Assembly: GCA_023634235.1 (NCBI GenBank)
Contig: JAMKCF010000004.1
Coordinates: 7,974,702-8,038,701, forward strand
Reading direction: 5' to 3'
DNA length: 64,000 nt
Source: Pisaster brevispinus
Taxonomy: Eukaryota > Echinodermata > Asteroidea > Forcipulatida > Asteriidae
Position numbers and translations under genes: made by a program. The notes beneath the pieces are model-generated. The model saw only the letters and a list, made by a program, of their open reading frames with translations, did not search any database and had not been told where the DNA came from. Positions 1-13,800 of this stretch are shown here, piece after piece (the stretch's first letter is position 1; every line of letters starts with the position of its first letter).

Positions 1-430
1 TCTATCCCCTCCTCTTTTTCGCTTGATTTGAGCAGCAAAGGATAAAACAAATTTTCCCTTCCACTTTTTAGCTAAAGTTTAGGAACAAGGGAAAGAAAAT
101 TCTATTCAAGGGATAGAACATTCTATCCCTCCCCTTTTCGGCTGGATTTGAGCAACAAGGGATAGAAAATTCTATCCCCTCCTCTTTTCGGCTAGAGTTG
201 AGGAACAAGGGATAGAAAATTCTATCCCCTCCTCTTTTCGGCTAGAGTTGAGGAACAAGGGATAGCAAATTCTATCCCCAACTCCTTTCGGCTTGGTTTG
301 AGGAACAAGGGATAGAAAATTCTATCCCCAACTCCTTTCGGCTTGGTTTGAGGAACAAGGGATAGAAAATTCTATCCCCTCCTCTTTTCGGCCAGAAGTG
401 AGGAACAAGGGATAGAAAATTCTATCCCCT
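1..430. repeat. 50-bp tandem minisatellite with internal palindrome
   Basis: The segment GCTAGAGTTG or a variant recurs at 141, 191, 241, 291, 341 and 391, an exact 50-bp period. Units before 140 are more diverged and the array runs off the left edge. Each unit contains the near-perfect dyad GGGATAGAAAATTCTATCCC, so each could form a hairpin. It ends abruptly near 430 in unrelated AT-rich sequence. There is no coding evidence. Confidence 0.93.
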
Positions 431-1289
431 TACTAAAATTATTACCACTCGAACCACAAATAAACTCTTTTTTGGGGGCCAGCTGTCCCAATAATGAAGT
501 ATACATTGTAAATAAAACATTTACGTACTCTTCTTTGATATTATGATGCAATAATAGTTTGGAGTACAAGATGTTGCACATTTTTTTGCTAACGAAAAGG
601 TATAAATAAAAAGACAGTTAAAAATATTTTTAAGAGTGCACCCGATTCTTACTTTGTTCCTTCAGCAATATTTTATGAAGAAAAACAGCATGATTTTAAC
701 ATTTTGAAAACAACTTCACGAAAAGTTGCTATATATTACCAAAAAAGGGGAAAGTGAAAAATTGTAGTTAAAAATGAACCTGTTAAATCATAATGACAAC
801 TGCCGCTCTAGAAAACATGGCTGCTCCGGGGATCGAATCCGGTATGCCTGTGCGTTTTTATTTTTTTATTTTTTTAGGACTCAGGAAATTACTGAATAAT
901 CCGCGCTTAAAACACATCCTTGTTTGAGTAAAAACACAAATAACTGATTGCCTATTTATTGAAAAAGGAGCACAGTTTATTGCCAGTTGCAACAATTAAA
1001 AGACGAAGAAAAAAGAAGAAAAAGAAGAAAACGCGAGGTTAATAATAAGGAGGAGCAGCAAAACTGGCATGCCCTTTATGAAGGGCCAAACCATTTCAAT
1101 TCCATTCCGTAACAAGAAATGTCAATTTTTAAATACAGGTATTTATTACACAACCCTACTCTCCACTATCAGCTACTATCAATCAATCAATCGCAGTGGA
1201 AAGTATTTCCATAAAGCAATGGAAATGTTTTAATTTGTAAGGGTCTTGCTACTCTCTGTTTAGGGTCTCGCTATAGACGGGTCCCCTGT

Positions 1290-1480
1290 ACGGACACTGC
1301 AGGATTTGCTTAACAAGTTTCTGCAAAAATGTGCATGAAACCAGTCACAGACGGTACATGTGGTGGGGTATTTTGGCTGGTTAACCTTGTTCAGGTCAGC
1401 ACAATCTATTTGTGTTTAGCTGCTTAAACTGCTTAAAGTAGCTAAAAAGTACCAGCTGAAATTGGGCCCCGGGCTCGATT
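1290..1480. repeat. Family D short interspersed element (partial)
   Basis: Contains TGCTTAACAAGTTTCTGC, an ACCAGTCACAGA block, AAGTAGCTAAAAAGTA, and a terminal AAATTGGGCCCCGGG. The same ordered blocks recur near 40310-40495 and, in part, 54325-54505. A terminus like GGGCCCAATTTCA with TGCTTAGCA-type interior is my recollection of a repeat common in echinoderm DNA. Boundaries are approximate. Confidence 0.55.
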
Positions 1481-3588
1481 TCCCAAAGCACCAGGCCCGT
1501 AACCCAATATATTTTCAAGGGGTTTAATATTATTTTTTAATATATGTTTTATTATTATTATTATTAATATTATTATTTTTTATTTATTTAATTATTTATT
1601 CTATTTTGTTTATTTATTGATTTATTATTTTTTGTTTTCTTTGGGAGGGGGGGGGGGGAGTGGGCGGAATTTTAGAGAAAATCGGCGCGTTTGCGCCGCC
1701 CGTCGCGCAGCAACGCGGGTGGTGTGAATTTATTATTTTTCAAATGAAGGTCCGATTACAGCCTTTTGATCCATTTTTCTGTTATTTTTGTGCCCACCAT
1801 TTTTATACATTTTGGGGGGACTTTTTCTTCTTCTTTTCAAATTATATTGGGGGACTTAGATGAGTTTTCAGTATTGCCAAAGTGCTTTGCTTCGTTGCTA
1901 AGATCAATGTCAGCTTTTTTGGTCTTACCAACCCAATGGTTTCACACGCATATGTTGCACCAATGCCAGACTGAAACACGCCGATTATGTACAGGCATTG
2001 TGGCATGTTTAAAAGAACTTAACAATGGTTCAAAGGTATATCTGGCTGATAACGAGCACTTTCTATAGGCCGGTATCTGGATTTACTCAACGCGCCTTAA
2101 AAAAGTAACGTCAGATGTTCGGTCTACCCCTCTCTAGCCCGAACTTCTGACGTCACAATTCCAGGCTTTTTGAGGATAAAGGCAGAGGGCCGTGCTAGGC
2201 TGTCTCTAGCCTTGTTCACATGAGGCGACTATTGCCGTTGGCAGCGGCGGAAATGTGGACAAATTAATATTCAATTAATACATTTTTAATGGACTTTTAG
2301 TCTTAGCTCACGAATGTTGTCCAACCCTTGGCCCGTTAAAATGCCCGCTTTCGTTTCCTTGTACACGTCCAAACAATGGGCATTTATGGGACGAAAGTGT
2401 TTTTAGTACATGGTAAAAAAGAAGCTATTCTGCCCGGGCGGGTTACTATTTCGCTCTCTCGCTGCATGCAAGACTACTCTCTGAGGTAATCCGCCGGGAG
2501 AATTAGTAACCCCCCCCCCCCCCCCGGGCGAAATGTTTTTGTTTTTTTTCCCCATGTCCTTAATATGCTTCTCAAATATGGGGACCAGGGGCTCTAAAGA
2601 AATGGGCGAAGACCTTTGAGACTCGCACAGTTCATGGGCTATTCCAGCAATCTTGCCATAGCAACTGCCCGCTGTCAATTCGTAAGCAGCCCAGTTTTGC
2701 TTCGATAATCCGGCTAGACTATTCCAAGTTAAGTTTCTTCGTTTTCGACCGTGTTAAAAAAACTTAAAAAAACGTTCAACTCGTAGTTGACGTCGCATAA
2801 GGTTTACGATGAATTGTAGGTAGTGCACAGTGCGCTTGCGCGTATTCAAATTGTATCTTTTCTCTTTTTTTATGTTACGAAAATCTTGCACTTTTAATGT
2901 TTAAATAAAGAAGAACGAAATATTGTATCATGTTTTTAAAAATATTTTCCAGATAAAATTAACATACCTTGCCCGATTTTTATTTTATTATAATTAATTT
3001 TTTTTTTCTTCTTCCTGGGTTACAGTTTGATGTTATTGATCTCTTTAAACTCATATATAATGGACTGACCTTGTTATTGGCTGCTTTCATTTACCTGCGT
3101 GTTGTATGGTTGTTTGCTTTTTGCTGGATGCAAAATAGGTTTCCTTATCGTTCCCTGGTATTCAGTCGGCTAAAGGTTATCTGCCGGTGAATCAGAACAA
3201 TAGACTATTATGCCTGGCACACGCATGGCGGACCCTTACCAGCCTGTAACTGTCGCGTGTACAATGTGTTTGTTTGACCGTAAACATTGAGGAAATCATA
3301 ATAATGAAACAAACTGGGTCAAAATAAAGGGCAGGTTTTTTTCCTCAAAATACGAGGGTATAACAAGGGAATTGTTGGGGATCACTGTACACTTCTTGAA
3401 TCATCCGATGTATAGCTTATCTTGACATAAACTTAAAACAGCAGTACATGTATTTAACTGACAGGACTTCGGTTTATAATAACCGGTCGATTAGTTCAAA
3501 TAGTTCCTAGGAAAACATGTATTTTGATTTTAATGAACTTTAAATACACAGCATAGACACAACTATTAGTTAGCTTAACTTACAGAGG

Positions 3589-4098
3589 GAGCCTAAGGCC
3601 GAATTCAGTTTTGTGATCCACTCATTTTCAAATTAAACTGAGTCCTTATATCAAGTGGGGGAAAATGACAAGTCTCTAACCTCACGGGAAATTGGTATAC
3701 AATGTCAATGTGTTTGATACCCTGCAATTTGGGTCACAACCCCAAAACCTTTGATCACGTCCCCTTTCAAATAGATGGTATGCATAATTAGACGTTTTCG
3801 TACAGATAACTTTTAGCTCATTCCCCGAAATGATGATATAGAGTCGATATAGATTTGACCTTTTGAATGGCCCAACAAAAACAAACTTGTTTGTTTTTTA
3901 CAGACCCATTTGTTGTTGGTGTTTGATGACATCACGAATCAAAATTCGCAATATGAAGAGTTTAAGTTAAAATGACATTTTACACCGTGTTAACGTGGAG
4001 TATCAGACTTGCCTTTTTTTTCCAGACGCTCATGGGAACGCTGTCTATTGAAAAAATAAATGCATCGTAAAACTGAATTTGACTTAGGAGTTCCGCTT
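3589..4098. mobile_element. Family C MITE-like element, about 510 bp
   Basis: The left end (CCTAAGGCCGAATTCAGTTT, then TGTGATCCACTCATTT) is the inverted complement, with mismatches, of the right end (GCATCGTAAAACTGAATTTG then ACTTAGG). The interior has no ORF. A second copy lies at 23645-24115 and a fragment at 60425-60600. It resembles a non-autonomous DNA transposon. Exact target-site duplications were not resolved. Confidence 0.7.
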
Positions 4099-5032
4099 AA
4101 AGCAAATAATGGAGTTATACAACAATCTGTTTATCTATAAAGTCATAGCTGATAGCAACACAACACATGATTCATGAGTTTTGCTCTGTTTTCTTCAAGT
4201 CGTATTTAAGAAAAGATAACGATTTCAATAGTATACCCCGTAAATGATGTCACCGTTTCTTAAAAATTGCTACCTCGATTTAAGCTGTCAGGCCACCTTA
4301 AAAATATCATCGACGGAGCCATTTGGAGAACACGTTCTAAAAAAATAACGATCGGTCAACTGCTTTGTATGCCTGGGCAGTATGCTAATTGAATGCAGGC
4401 TTCGTATAAAACACCCTTACCTTGGGTTTCCACAATTTTGTGGTTCGTTGTTCGGTAATTTACCTATAATAGATCGTGCAAAGTCTCGTGACGAGCTCGC
4501 CATATAGAGCTTCCGGGCACCTCTATGGGCCGTCAGCTATGAGAGATGAACGCGGGTGCATGTTTGTGTATTTTTAACATTTCTGTCACATCCTTTTTTT
4601 TTTCAAGCCCCAAAACATAATGGTGGAATTGCTTCATTTTAAATTATCAATGTAATAACAAAATTAAAATAAAATCTGGAAACTTGTGAGAAAATGAATA
4701 AATAGTGCTCGAACTCAAACATCCGGCTTCAAAGTGTGAAATTGCGAATTAACGACGACTGTTTGATGCAAACCGTGTCGTATAAGTGCTTGGTATACTT
4801 AGCGCCATTACAAGATGTTGCATCGAGTCGCAGTTTCGAGGTTACACGGTATATGCATCAAGGATTATCACGATTGCCTTTTATCATATACGTTCTTTAT
4901 GGTCAAACGCGAAGCGGATAAGGTCATTTTAAAAATAATAATGGTTCGCAAGATTTGCAAAATTGTTTACAATTTCCACACTGCAAAAAACTTGGGTATT
5001 AAAATTGACATCATTGGTGTTGTGACGTAGTT

Positions 5033-5051
5033 ACAACAACAACAACAACAA
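5033..5051. repeat. (CAA)n microsatellite
   Basis: A short run of AAC/CAA triplets, about six copies, in otherwise non-coding sequence. Confidence 0.8.
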
Positions 5052-8000
5052 GAATCAAAATTACATCATAGGGTGTTAAAATAACATTTCTGCCCAAAAA
5101 ACCCAATTTAACCAGATTCTCTCTTCGCTATCTATATCTGATAAAACCTCTTTTAACTGCACTGCAGTTTCTGAACACAACACACGCTATATCTGCTATT
5201 CGAGGTGCCCGGATGTCCAGATTCTTGCGAAAGCTCTATACATACGCTCTCAAGGTCAACCTATACTGTCTAGTTTTGTTGAATGTAATTATTCATTATG
5301 CACGACACACATACTGTATGATGAGCAGCGAGTTAACAGTTACTATTTAATATGCGAGATGAGAGCACCGTTTCTAAAAAGAACCTCGCAGACGTAAGTG
5401 CATTCATTCATTATTTGCTCATTTTGTTTTATTTTATAAATAATATGGCAAGGACAAAAATCCTTCGTATTTGAATATTTACTGTCATGCAATTGTTGGT
5501 TACATTGTTTGAAAATTAATTATTAGTTGCTGTTGTTTTTGTTATTGTTGTTGATTGTTATCTCACATTATGAAAACTCATGGGGTAAAAGTCTATCGGA
5601 CTAACCACGTGGAACAAAACGAATGAGACACCTATTTTGGTGTTTTACTAGCTTGGGAGGTTAGAAGATCCCCCCCCCCCCATATCACTCGCAATGATCC
5701 TCCAAAATAATGTATTCTAAGTCCAAACGTAATGTTGTGAAGTGTCGTAGGAATGGAGGAGTGGAAGATTGACGTCACCTGTGTATGCATGGAGTAGGCT
5801 TCCGTAGCATGTTACATTTCTTCATCGTCTCACATTGATTCCGTTAGTGGAGCTAATTGTGCTGTTAGTTGTGTAATGAAATGAATAAGGACGCATATAT
5901 TTATTGTAAAATAGTTAATCCTTATACATTATTATTGTTGTAGCTAACAGCACAAGTTCACTACGGGGCTTACGTCTGGCATGGCCACGCAGTGAAGACG
6001 CGTTTCTTTCTGTAAACCAATAGGTTAAGCTTTCAAAAAATAGCGGGGATCAATAATTTTAGACCAACCACCTTTCGATGAATTAACTTGGATACATTGA
6101 GATTTTCCGCCCCCACCAAAATGTAGCGTATATATTTATAAACAAATCCATAGCATGAGAAGAAATTGACATAAAAAAACAAATAATTATTTAACAATAA
6201 ACCGGACCCCACAAGTAGATAACACACAATGAGCTCAAGGAACCCCATTTTTTAAGAAAACCGTGACTTTAACCTTTCTTGGTAATCGTTCCTTTATAAG
6301 GAAAATGGCCGGTTGTTTTGCAAATGGTGTGTCACGTGATGGTATTGAATGCATACCGGAATTCAAATAGCCGCCATTTGTGGCGGCCATCTTGCTTTTT
6401 GTGTTTTCAGCCCGTAATTAGGGTTTTAAACTTGCCCCATATCAGATTTTGGTTTATCAATTGAATAAAAACTTTCAACTTGCCAATTTCCAGCCTTTTA
6501 GACCAATAAATAATGTGGAATCATTGTTAAGGCCTCATCTTGTATCCTGTGCTCCAAAAGATAGCGGAATTATCGATTTGATTTCCTCCAAAAATAGGAT
6601 AAACCAATTATTATAGCACCCAACGAAAACCCAGTAATACAATATAATGTCATGTCTTTGATCAGGTCAAAATAAACCAGCTTAAACAAAGTAGTATACC
6701 ATTTAGACAAAAGTTTTGAAATTATGCGAGAACCACATTTTTGACCAAACACAAATTGGCAAAACTACAAATAAGCAATATAACGGTAATACAAAATTAA
6801 ATAAAACAAGTTAGGGCATCATTTACTTGATGAATAAATTATTAGTGGCAAGTTGTTATTTAAATTACTTGTGAACATAACAAAATACGGTCCCCATATG
6901 TCCAAAAGAAATCCCGTTCCTACATAAGGTTACAATTGACTTATATAACTTTCAAACCGATTTGTCACTTTGTTGCCGTGACAACATGTAAACAACTTTT
7001 ACACCATGCTCAAGGGGACAAGATTTTCTTGGATTTTACTGGACACACAAACTCAACACAAACTCAACACAAAAAAGTGTGGAAATTCTCTGAAATGTGG
7101 GTTAAATAAGTATAATGTGTCAGGCTGGATAAAAATAGCGAACAAAAATTACGAGTTTGGATATCTCGGAAAAAGTATAGTTAAAAATGAACAAAGGTAA
7201 AACGACAATTAAATGTGGTAAACATATTTTTATTAACATACTCAGGAACCTAAGACTTTTTGGGGGGTGAGGCCTACACTTCTATTTTTACAGCTGTAGG
7301 ATTTTATACAATGTTCCCTCAAATCATCCCAGGTGTCTGCCCACGAATAAAAAAAGGAAGACGAAAAAAACAACAACAGCAAAACAAACAAACAAACAAA
7401 CAAAACAGACAAAGAAACAAACACGATGCTGCCCTCTCCTCAAGAAATGTCCGACTAACTCAAACAAAAAGAAGTGGAGAAGAAAGGATACGAAAACGTC
7501 TCGATCGATTGCCTTCAATGTCTGCATATAATGGTAATTTACTGAAAACAAATCTTAAACGCAATGAATCAGAAAGCATCCCAACCCACAACTTACAAAC
7601 AGAAGCACATCACCTGTAACGAAACAGTCTTTTAACAAAGCATAATTATCATATTTTTTCATTATTTGAATAATGCGATATTGTCTTATACGGCTTATGA
7701 AACTCACAGTGTGACAAGCAATTATCTGCTACAAAGGGAAGCTTTTCAAATTACCACCAATAATTAGTTACCTTTATTATTTGCTGAAGTTATAAGTGAG
7801 TGGATTCATTGAGCTGGATCGCCTTAACTTGCGTTAATGTACGTTGAAGTCCATTTAATTGTTTTCTGACAAACATGCTTGATTATGTTTTCTTTAGCAT
7901 CATTAAGGGGCACTATGTGAATGCACTCCAGCCGAACCTTATTTTATAGCAGCAGTCGTTGTCATGCGTTGGGTTAGGAAAAAGTCATGATATAAATGTT

Positions 8001-8440
8001 AAGCTACCTAGTGGCGTAACTATGTGGGTTGGCGGCGTGCCCCATATTAATGTTCATGCCCCCTCCCACACCCAGGTCTCCTATTTTTTTTATGTTATAT
8101 TGAAAGCTGTAATGTGAACATTTAAATGTTTTTAAACAAAATTTGCACGCGGACAATGTATTTGTTTTTATATTTTGCGTCAGTATTATCTTATTGAAAA
8201 TAGTAAAATGGCATAACAAGAGCGCTGAAAATGGGTTCAGTTCAGAGAAATGTAAACGGAAACTACAGTTAGTCCCGAAGAGCTCACTTGAAAAAAGACA
8301 GTGCACCCGGCTGTGTTCCCCTAAATTGTTACTCTGTTTTCGGTGCTGACTATACCTTTGTTGGTACATTAAAAAAATAAAATAATAATATATATTTTTT
8401 TTAAATCGAGAACGACGACAACAACAACAACACCACCAAC

Positions 8441-8659
8441 AACAACAATAACAATAACAATAACAATAACAATAACAATAACAATAACAATAACAATAAC
8501 AATAACAATAACAATAACAATAACAATAACAATAACAATAACAATAACAATAACAATAACAATAACAATAACAATAACAATAACAATAACAATAACAATA
8601 ACAATAACAATAACAATAACAATAACAATAACAATAACAATAACAATAACAATAACAAT

Positions 8660-8718
<59 letters not shown>

Positions 8719-8719
8719 C
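8441..8719. repeat. Long (AACAAT)n then (AAC)n microsatellite
   Basis: About 36 nearly perfect AACAAT hexamers (8441-8660) pass directly into about 19 AAC triplets (8661-8719), with imperfect AAC flanks on both sides. Long frames on the minus strand rich in Leu or Val/Ile are artefacts of this repeat. The near-absence of interruptions suggests a young, unstable array. Confidence 0.97.
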
Positions 8720-8828
8720 TACAGCAACAACAACTAAAACGTCACTTTGTGATTCTAATTTGTAATGAATGAATCCCATTCATTTATATATTAAAGGTCC
8801 CTGCCGTCATCCCGTACATCCAAATAAG

Positions 8829-9064
8829 TGTCAGGTCATAATTGATCCGGATTCTAAGTCCTTCTGGGCCCGGCCCACTGTGGGTCAGAATGAACCCCAA
8901 TCTTTGTCAAAATGACCCATAATTGGGTCAAACTAATCACTAGCAGAATCTGAGTTCCAATCCCATTTTAAATCAAGCTTTCGGTTCAAAGTAACCCAGA
9001 AATGGAACAGGCCCAGTTTGACCCGGATTCTGAGTCAATACTGACCCAGCAGTTTTTAGAGTTT
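8829..9064. mobile_element. Family A MITE-like element, copy 1 (left end degraded)
   Basis: Full of alternating GGGTCA and TGACCC motifs and ends in GACCCAGCAGTTTTTAGAGT, the right terminus of the family defined by the well-preserved copy at 24943-25159. The left terminus is not clear. It has no coding capacity. Confidence 0.65.
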
Positions 9065-10807
9065 ACTTTTTTTTTCTTTTTCTTTTTTATGTTCCTTACT
9101 TTTGTATGTCCATCGTTCATCGTGCCAATAGGGAAAACAATCGGAAGCATTGTGTATATTTATTTCTTTATACTTTAAAGATCATTTCTTATAACAAAGT
9201 GTGTTAATGATTAACATTTCTATTGTCCGCACATTTGCATTCAGTCATGTGTCTGTCATCATTCCCAAACTCGTTTTTGAAAAGGTCACAGTATAATTTC
9301 CCACAATTACGGCTTTATATTGAAAACCTGTTGTGACAGTGCCATGACAACGTGGCAGTTAAATTTTACTTAATTGGTCATTAGTGACAGCCACTTTATA
9401 AAGCGGTTCGAATAGACCATGCCAATAACGTATTTTTTTTACAGATCACTACCTTGAAAAGACTATCCATAGGAAAGAAGAAGCGAGTTGATTCATTTTG
9501 GAGTGGAATGAAATTGTCTATATACTGTGATCTGTTTGTGTTTTAAAGCCCATATTCTCTTTGCATCCCTCTACTTCCTTTGCCTCACTAACGGAGAATC
9601 GGTCCACTATTTAAACAAAACAAAACAAAATTGTTGGGTGTGTTGTTTTTGGAGGGTGTACTGGTTTCTGCTGTAAGTGTAGCTTCAGGGAAGCGATAAC
9701 TTATGTTCCACCAGTTGTGTCAACCACGAAATAAAGAAAATATGGCCTAAGGTCAGTGCTTTGGTATCCACGGTTCCTTTATTGTACGCGGTGAACTGTA
9801 GAGAAAATAAAACACACAACAACTAATAAATGACTTGCAAAATACTTTGAAACGGGCAAGAAGTCTAAAGTTGGTGCAGCTGAACATTAATTAGCAATTA
9901 AACAACACATGAGGGCTATAATAATAGCAATCCACTAAATACAGGGATCGCTCCACTAAGCAGGTGTATAAAGTCTTCCTTACATAGCAAGATATAGTAA
10001 TCGCTCATCCTCTAAAAGCATCCAAACTAGTCGCAGAAAACTGTTAGAAATTCATGTTTAGGGGACTAGGAATATAACAAAATCTAGCAATCTAACCATC
10101 TGGTCATAAGTTTGAGTGAAGAATAATAAATGCTCCAACAATTTGTGAACTAACAAGCACCCTAAAATACACAGGGCAAGGAAATAGCTCAATAATAAAT
10201 CCGATGAGAAAAGCTACAAATTAGTACAAAATTACTCACAAGACTGTGGTTCTCAGGGGTTCAAAGTGTGTGGTGAACTCTGATGAAGTCTGCAATGATT
10301 ATTGTGGTGTCTTAAATCTTAGAAATAAACATCTATTCGAAGGTAAATGGGAGTCAAAATGTGCTGACTAAAAGCTGTTGTGAGGTGTCTGAAATACCAG
10401 CCGCAAGGTCGGCATGACCTTTGCCCTACATACAAAAGCAATAAAGGGAGTAAGTGGAAAAATATGAAGGGCGCCACCAATGGGCGGGAACTTGCCATCA
10501 ATGGTCAGTGGGCAGTGACCATCACAGAGGGTGCAAAAACTTCATTGTAAAAGCTACGGTGTTCAATTGATTCCATTGGTATCTATGGGTGACAACACCA
10601 GCATGGTGTTTCTTATTCCCAGTACTACCGTTGGTGAAGTTGACACCTTGTCGGTGTTGTCACATAGTTACCAAGACAGACACTGGAGTTTTCGCAGTGT
10701 AAATTGAGCCCATGTATGTTGCATATTTGACGGGCTCTATGCACGATTCTGCATCATTGAACTTGTTCTTCGTGTTTATTTTTCTCTTTACCTAAGATTA
10801 CAACCAG

Positions 10808-13800
10808 ATGGAGTCCAAAGGAAGCAATACAAAGCCTTGGATGCTGACTTTGTTGGCAATAATTGCAATAACTGCTGTTGGTAAGTACAATGAACATAAA
10901 TGGTTATAGGACAAAACAAAGTACATGAGTGTACAGAGTGACTGCAACATTGAGATCGTGTCAATCCGTTGAAACCGAGGACTTTAACAAAAGGGACCGG
11001 GTGTTTGAAATAGCGATGACGTCATCGCTTCGCTTTTGTTTACAAAACCAATGAGGACGTCGCAAAAAAGGAGGGGAAAAACAAACAAACAAACAAACAA
11101 ACAGTGGGAGAACCAGGAGAATCTCAGCTTGACAAGAGAGGATTTGAACCTGCAACCTCTAGCAACTGAGCTATCAAGCAATTTGTTGGCAGTCTCCCTA
11201 TATTTGTAAATAATTTTGTTCGGGGGTACCAGTCAGAAGCCATTCGATCTGTAGCTGCCGTATAGCCAGGGGATCATACCCAAGTTTACAATACAACCTG
11301 GGAAGCGGCAGCTACGAAATTACTGTCAGGGGTGCGACTTAAAAACTTCTTTATTGTACTTATAATTTGGGTTTGAACAAATAAGCAATGGACTTGAGCA
11401 GGACTTGAACAGCGACACTATTAGTCAACGCCTTTGTTCGAACAAAGACATTGACTAAAAGGGAGACCTCCAACACAGGGCTGGATAGCTCAGTCGGTAG
11501 AGCGCCGGTACGTTAATCCGGAGGTCGTTGGTTCAAGTCCCGCTTCATTTAATTTGTCTTTGTTCAAACCCAATTTGTTAAAAATTTTCCCAGTCAGTTT
11601 CCCTGGGGGTTTAGTATTTTTATTTCAAGTTTATAATTAGTTTATTCCGTGTGGGGTGGGGTGGTTGCAGGCAAGGATTATGCAGAATGGATGGCTCAAG
11701 CCTCCCCCCACCCGTTAACCCCACTCTATAGAAATGTTTGTGATCAAGACATAAGGTCACTACCAAGGAACATACTTGTAACCATTATATAATACACTTT
11801 CATCTTAGATCATACAGCACGCGCGTTGTCATCTGCAACCCGTGTCTGTGTCATTGGTACTGAACCGGATGAATCTACCGGCGGTAGGATTCGGTTCGTT
11901 CTACCACCGGGGGATCCTTGTTCCTGCACTCAAATCGTGCTGGGCGGACACAACGCTTATGCACCGCCAAGGCAGGACCAACCTGTCTACATCGACACTC
12001 TGCCGAAGGACGTTGAAGAACTCCGCAGGTCACAAGGATGTACAAATGGTAAGTTATAAAATGTATACTCTAAGGTGTTTGTTATACAGGGTTGGTAAGG
12101 ACACAAACAGCTTTTACTTTAGTCTGAACGCTTACTGATTAAGAAGTTCATACTAAAACCATTTTTGTAGAAACATATATTTATGAACTCTGTTTCTGAA
12201 AAAAAAATAATAATTTGAAGATCAACTTGAACAAAATTAACCCACCGACAGCACAACTGCTAGGCATGATACAAACTTGTTTACACGTTTTTGAAAACAA
12301 AACCAAAAACAAGAAATAAGTGGAAAAGATCCAAAGATTCCAATCACTAAATGCATAGAGACGAAGAGAAACAATCGTCACCAGTCTGCAGTATGACATA
12401 ATGGTTCCGAACATACTAGGGTGCCGCTCACGGCGATAAAAACACACTAGTTCAAACATTTTAAAAAGGGGCTAGTTTTTCTGATCAAATTTCAGCAAAA
12501 ATGCAGCGGAGAAAACTTCAAACTTAAACGACCAAATAATTACTAAATACAAATATAAACGGTCAAAATTGTTTGAGTGATTTCGTTCAAGATGATCTTT
12601 ATACAGAGTAAAAGACAACCAACATTAGGGTGTGTTCACAAGCTGGAAAAATATGCTTGTTTTTTGTTTTGTTTTCTTCTTCTTCTTTTTTTTTTTCTGC
12701 TGACTCACACAGCTGATTAAGCCCAAAGTTTGAAACGTTTGTTAGTTGATGTGTGTGGTTGATCAGTCACAAATCATGAACACTGTCTGCCACTATTTTT
12801 GTCAGTTCGACCAATCCTGTATTATACCTTTACAGAAACAAACTGCTGTTTTTCATGACATTTCTTGTGTGTTAATTTAAAGTTTAATTTTGTTTTTCGT
12901 TTTATTTTATTTTCTTTGTTCTTCTTCTTCACAACTTTAATCCCAGTCTACAGAGACTGTCAGGATGTTCTTGATTCGGGACACGATACCGATGGAGTGT
13001 ACAACATCTTAGTTGATGGTCTATCCACGCCGGCCTTCTGCGAGTTACAGCCAGACTCAACCGGGACCAGGAACGGATTCATTGTAAGTTCCACTCCGAT
13101 TTGGATGAAGAGTGAACATATAATGTGATAGTTTCTCGCTGTTTATTGAACTCGCCTTCGGCTTGGTTTTTTAACAGCGGCTAGCCAGCACCCATTGTCA
13201 TTACCACGCCGTGAAGACCGGCTCCCAACTATTAGTTATTCCCATTAACAATCACTTTTCACGAAAAGACAGCAAATGTTACCCGAATTTGTGATTTTTC
13301 TTACGCTATTACCCCAAGAACTGTTAGGTTCATGGTCTAGGTTCATGCTCAGGGGTTTACCTTGTTAGGCTGTTCAACTTTTGCGTGGCACCTAATCTCT
13401 CACACAAACACGCCTAAGCCATCTATTTATTATGGTCCCTGGATGACTTTTTGTGGATTAAGGTTTTGTTGAGGCCGACATATCATGTACTTTAAAATAC
13501 TTCATTCAATATGCTGTTGGTTTGCTTTTAATCCGCCTAATTATACCACTCCCAAGACGTCTCTTTTTTGCGGCTGGATGTGTTATTTATTTGTTTTTAT
13601 TTATTTGTTATTCCAACGCCCCAAAAAGTGTTACTAAGAATTTAAAGTACTAATTTAGGTTTTGTTTTGTTTCTTGTCTATTTAATTTGGTATGCGCCCT
13701 TGGGCCCCCTAAACTGATAGGGCTATACATTGAACAAGATAACTAAACACAATATGTACATTTATATACACACCACGCAAACCTACAAATCTTACTTCTG

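Larger units (their letters stand above)
431..10807. other. Intergenic stretch with no convincing gene
   Basis: All reading frames here are short, lack family-like motifs and end at random stops. The stretch holds poly-T/A tracts (about 1530-1640), G and C homopolymers (1646-1658, 2511-2525, 5671-5681), the repeats listed separately, and otherwise unremarkable AT-rich DNA. Distal 5' exons or regulatory DNA of the downstream fibrinogen-like gene could lie here but cannot be recognised by eye. Confidence 0.6.

Noticed and set aside
1660..2068. Two overlapping plus-strand frames
   Set aside because: Low-complexity Phe-rich peptides from T-rich DNA with no splice context or recognisable motif.
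7260..7619. 119-codon plus-strand frame rich in Lys, Gln and Asn
   Set aside because: Driven by AAC/AAA-rich simple sequence; no domain, and the opposite strand shows an equally open frame.
8369..8779. Long minus-strand frames of repeated Leu or Ile/Val
   Set aside because: They are translations of the AACAAT/AAC microsatellite in frames that happen to lack stops.
11478..11552. Candidate tRNA gene with good A and B boxes
   Set aside because: The 7-bp acceptor stem does not pair, the anticodon stem is defective, and the downstream tail matches another SINE copy.
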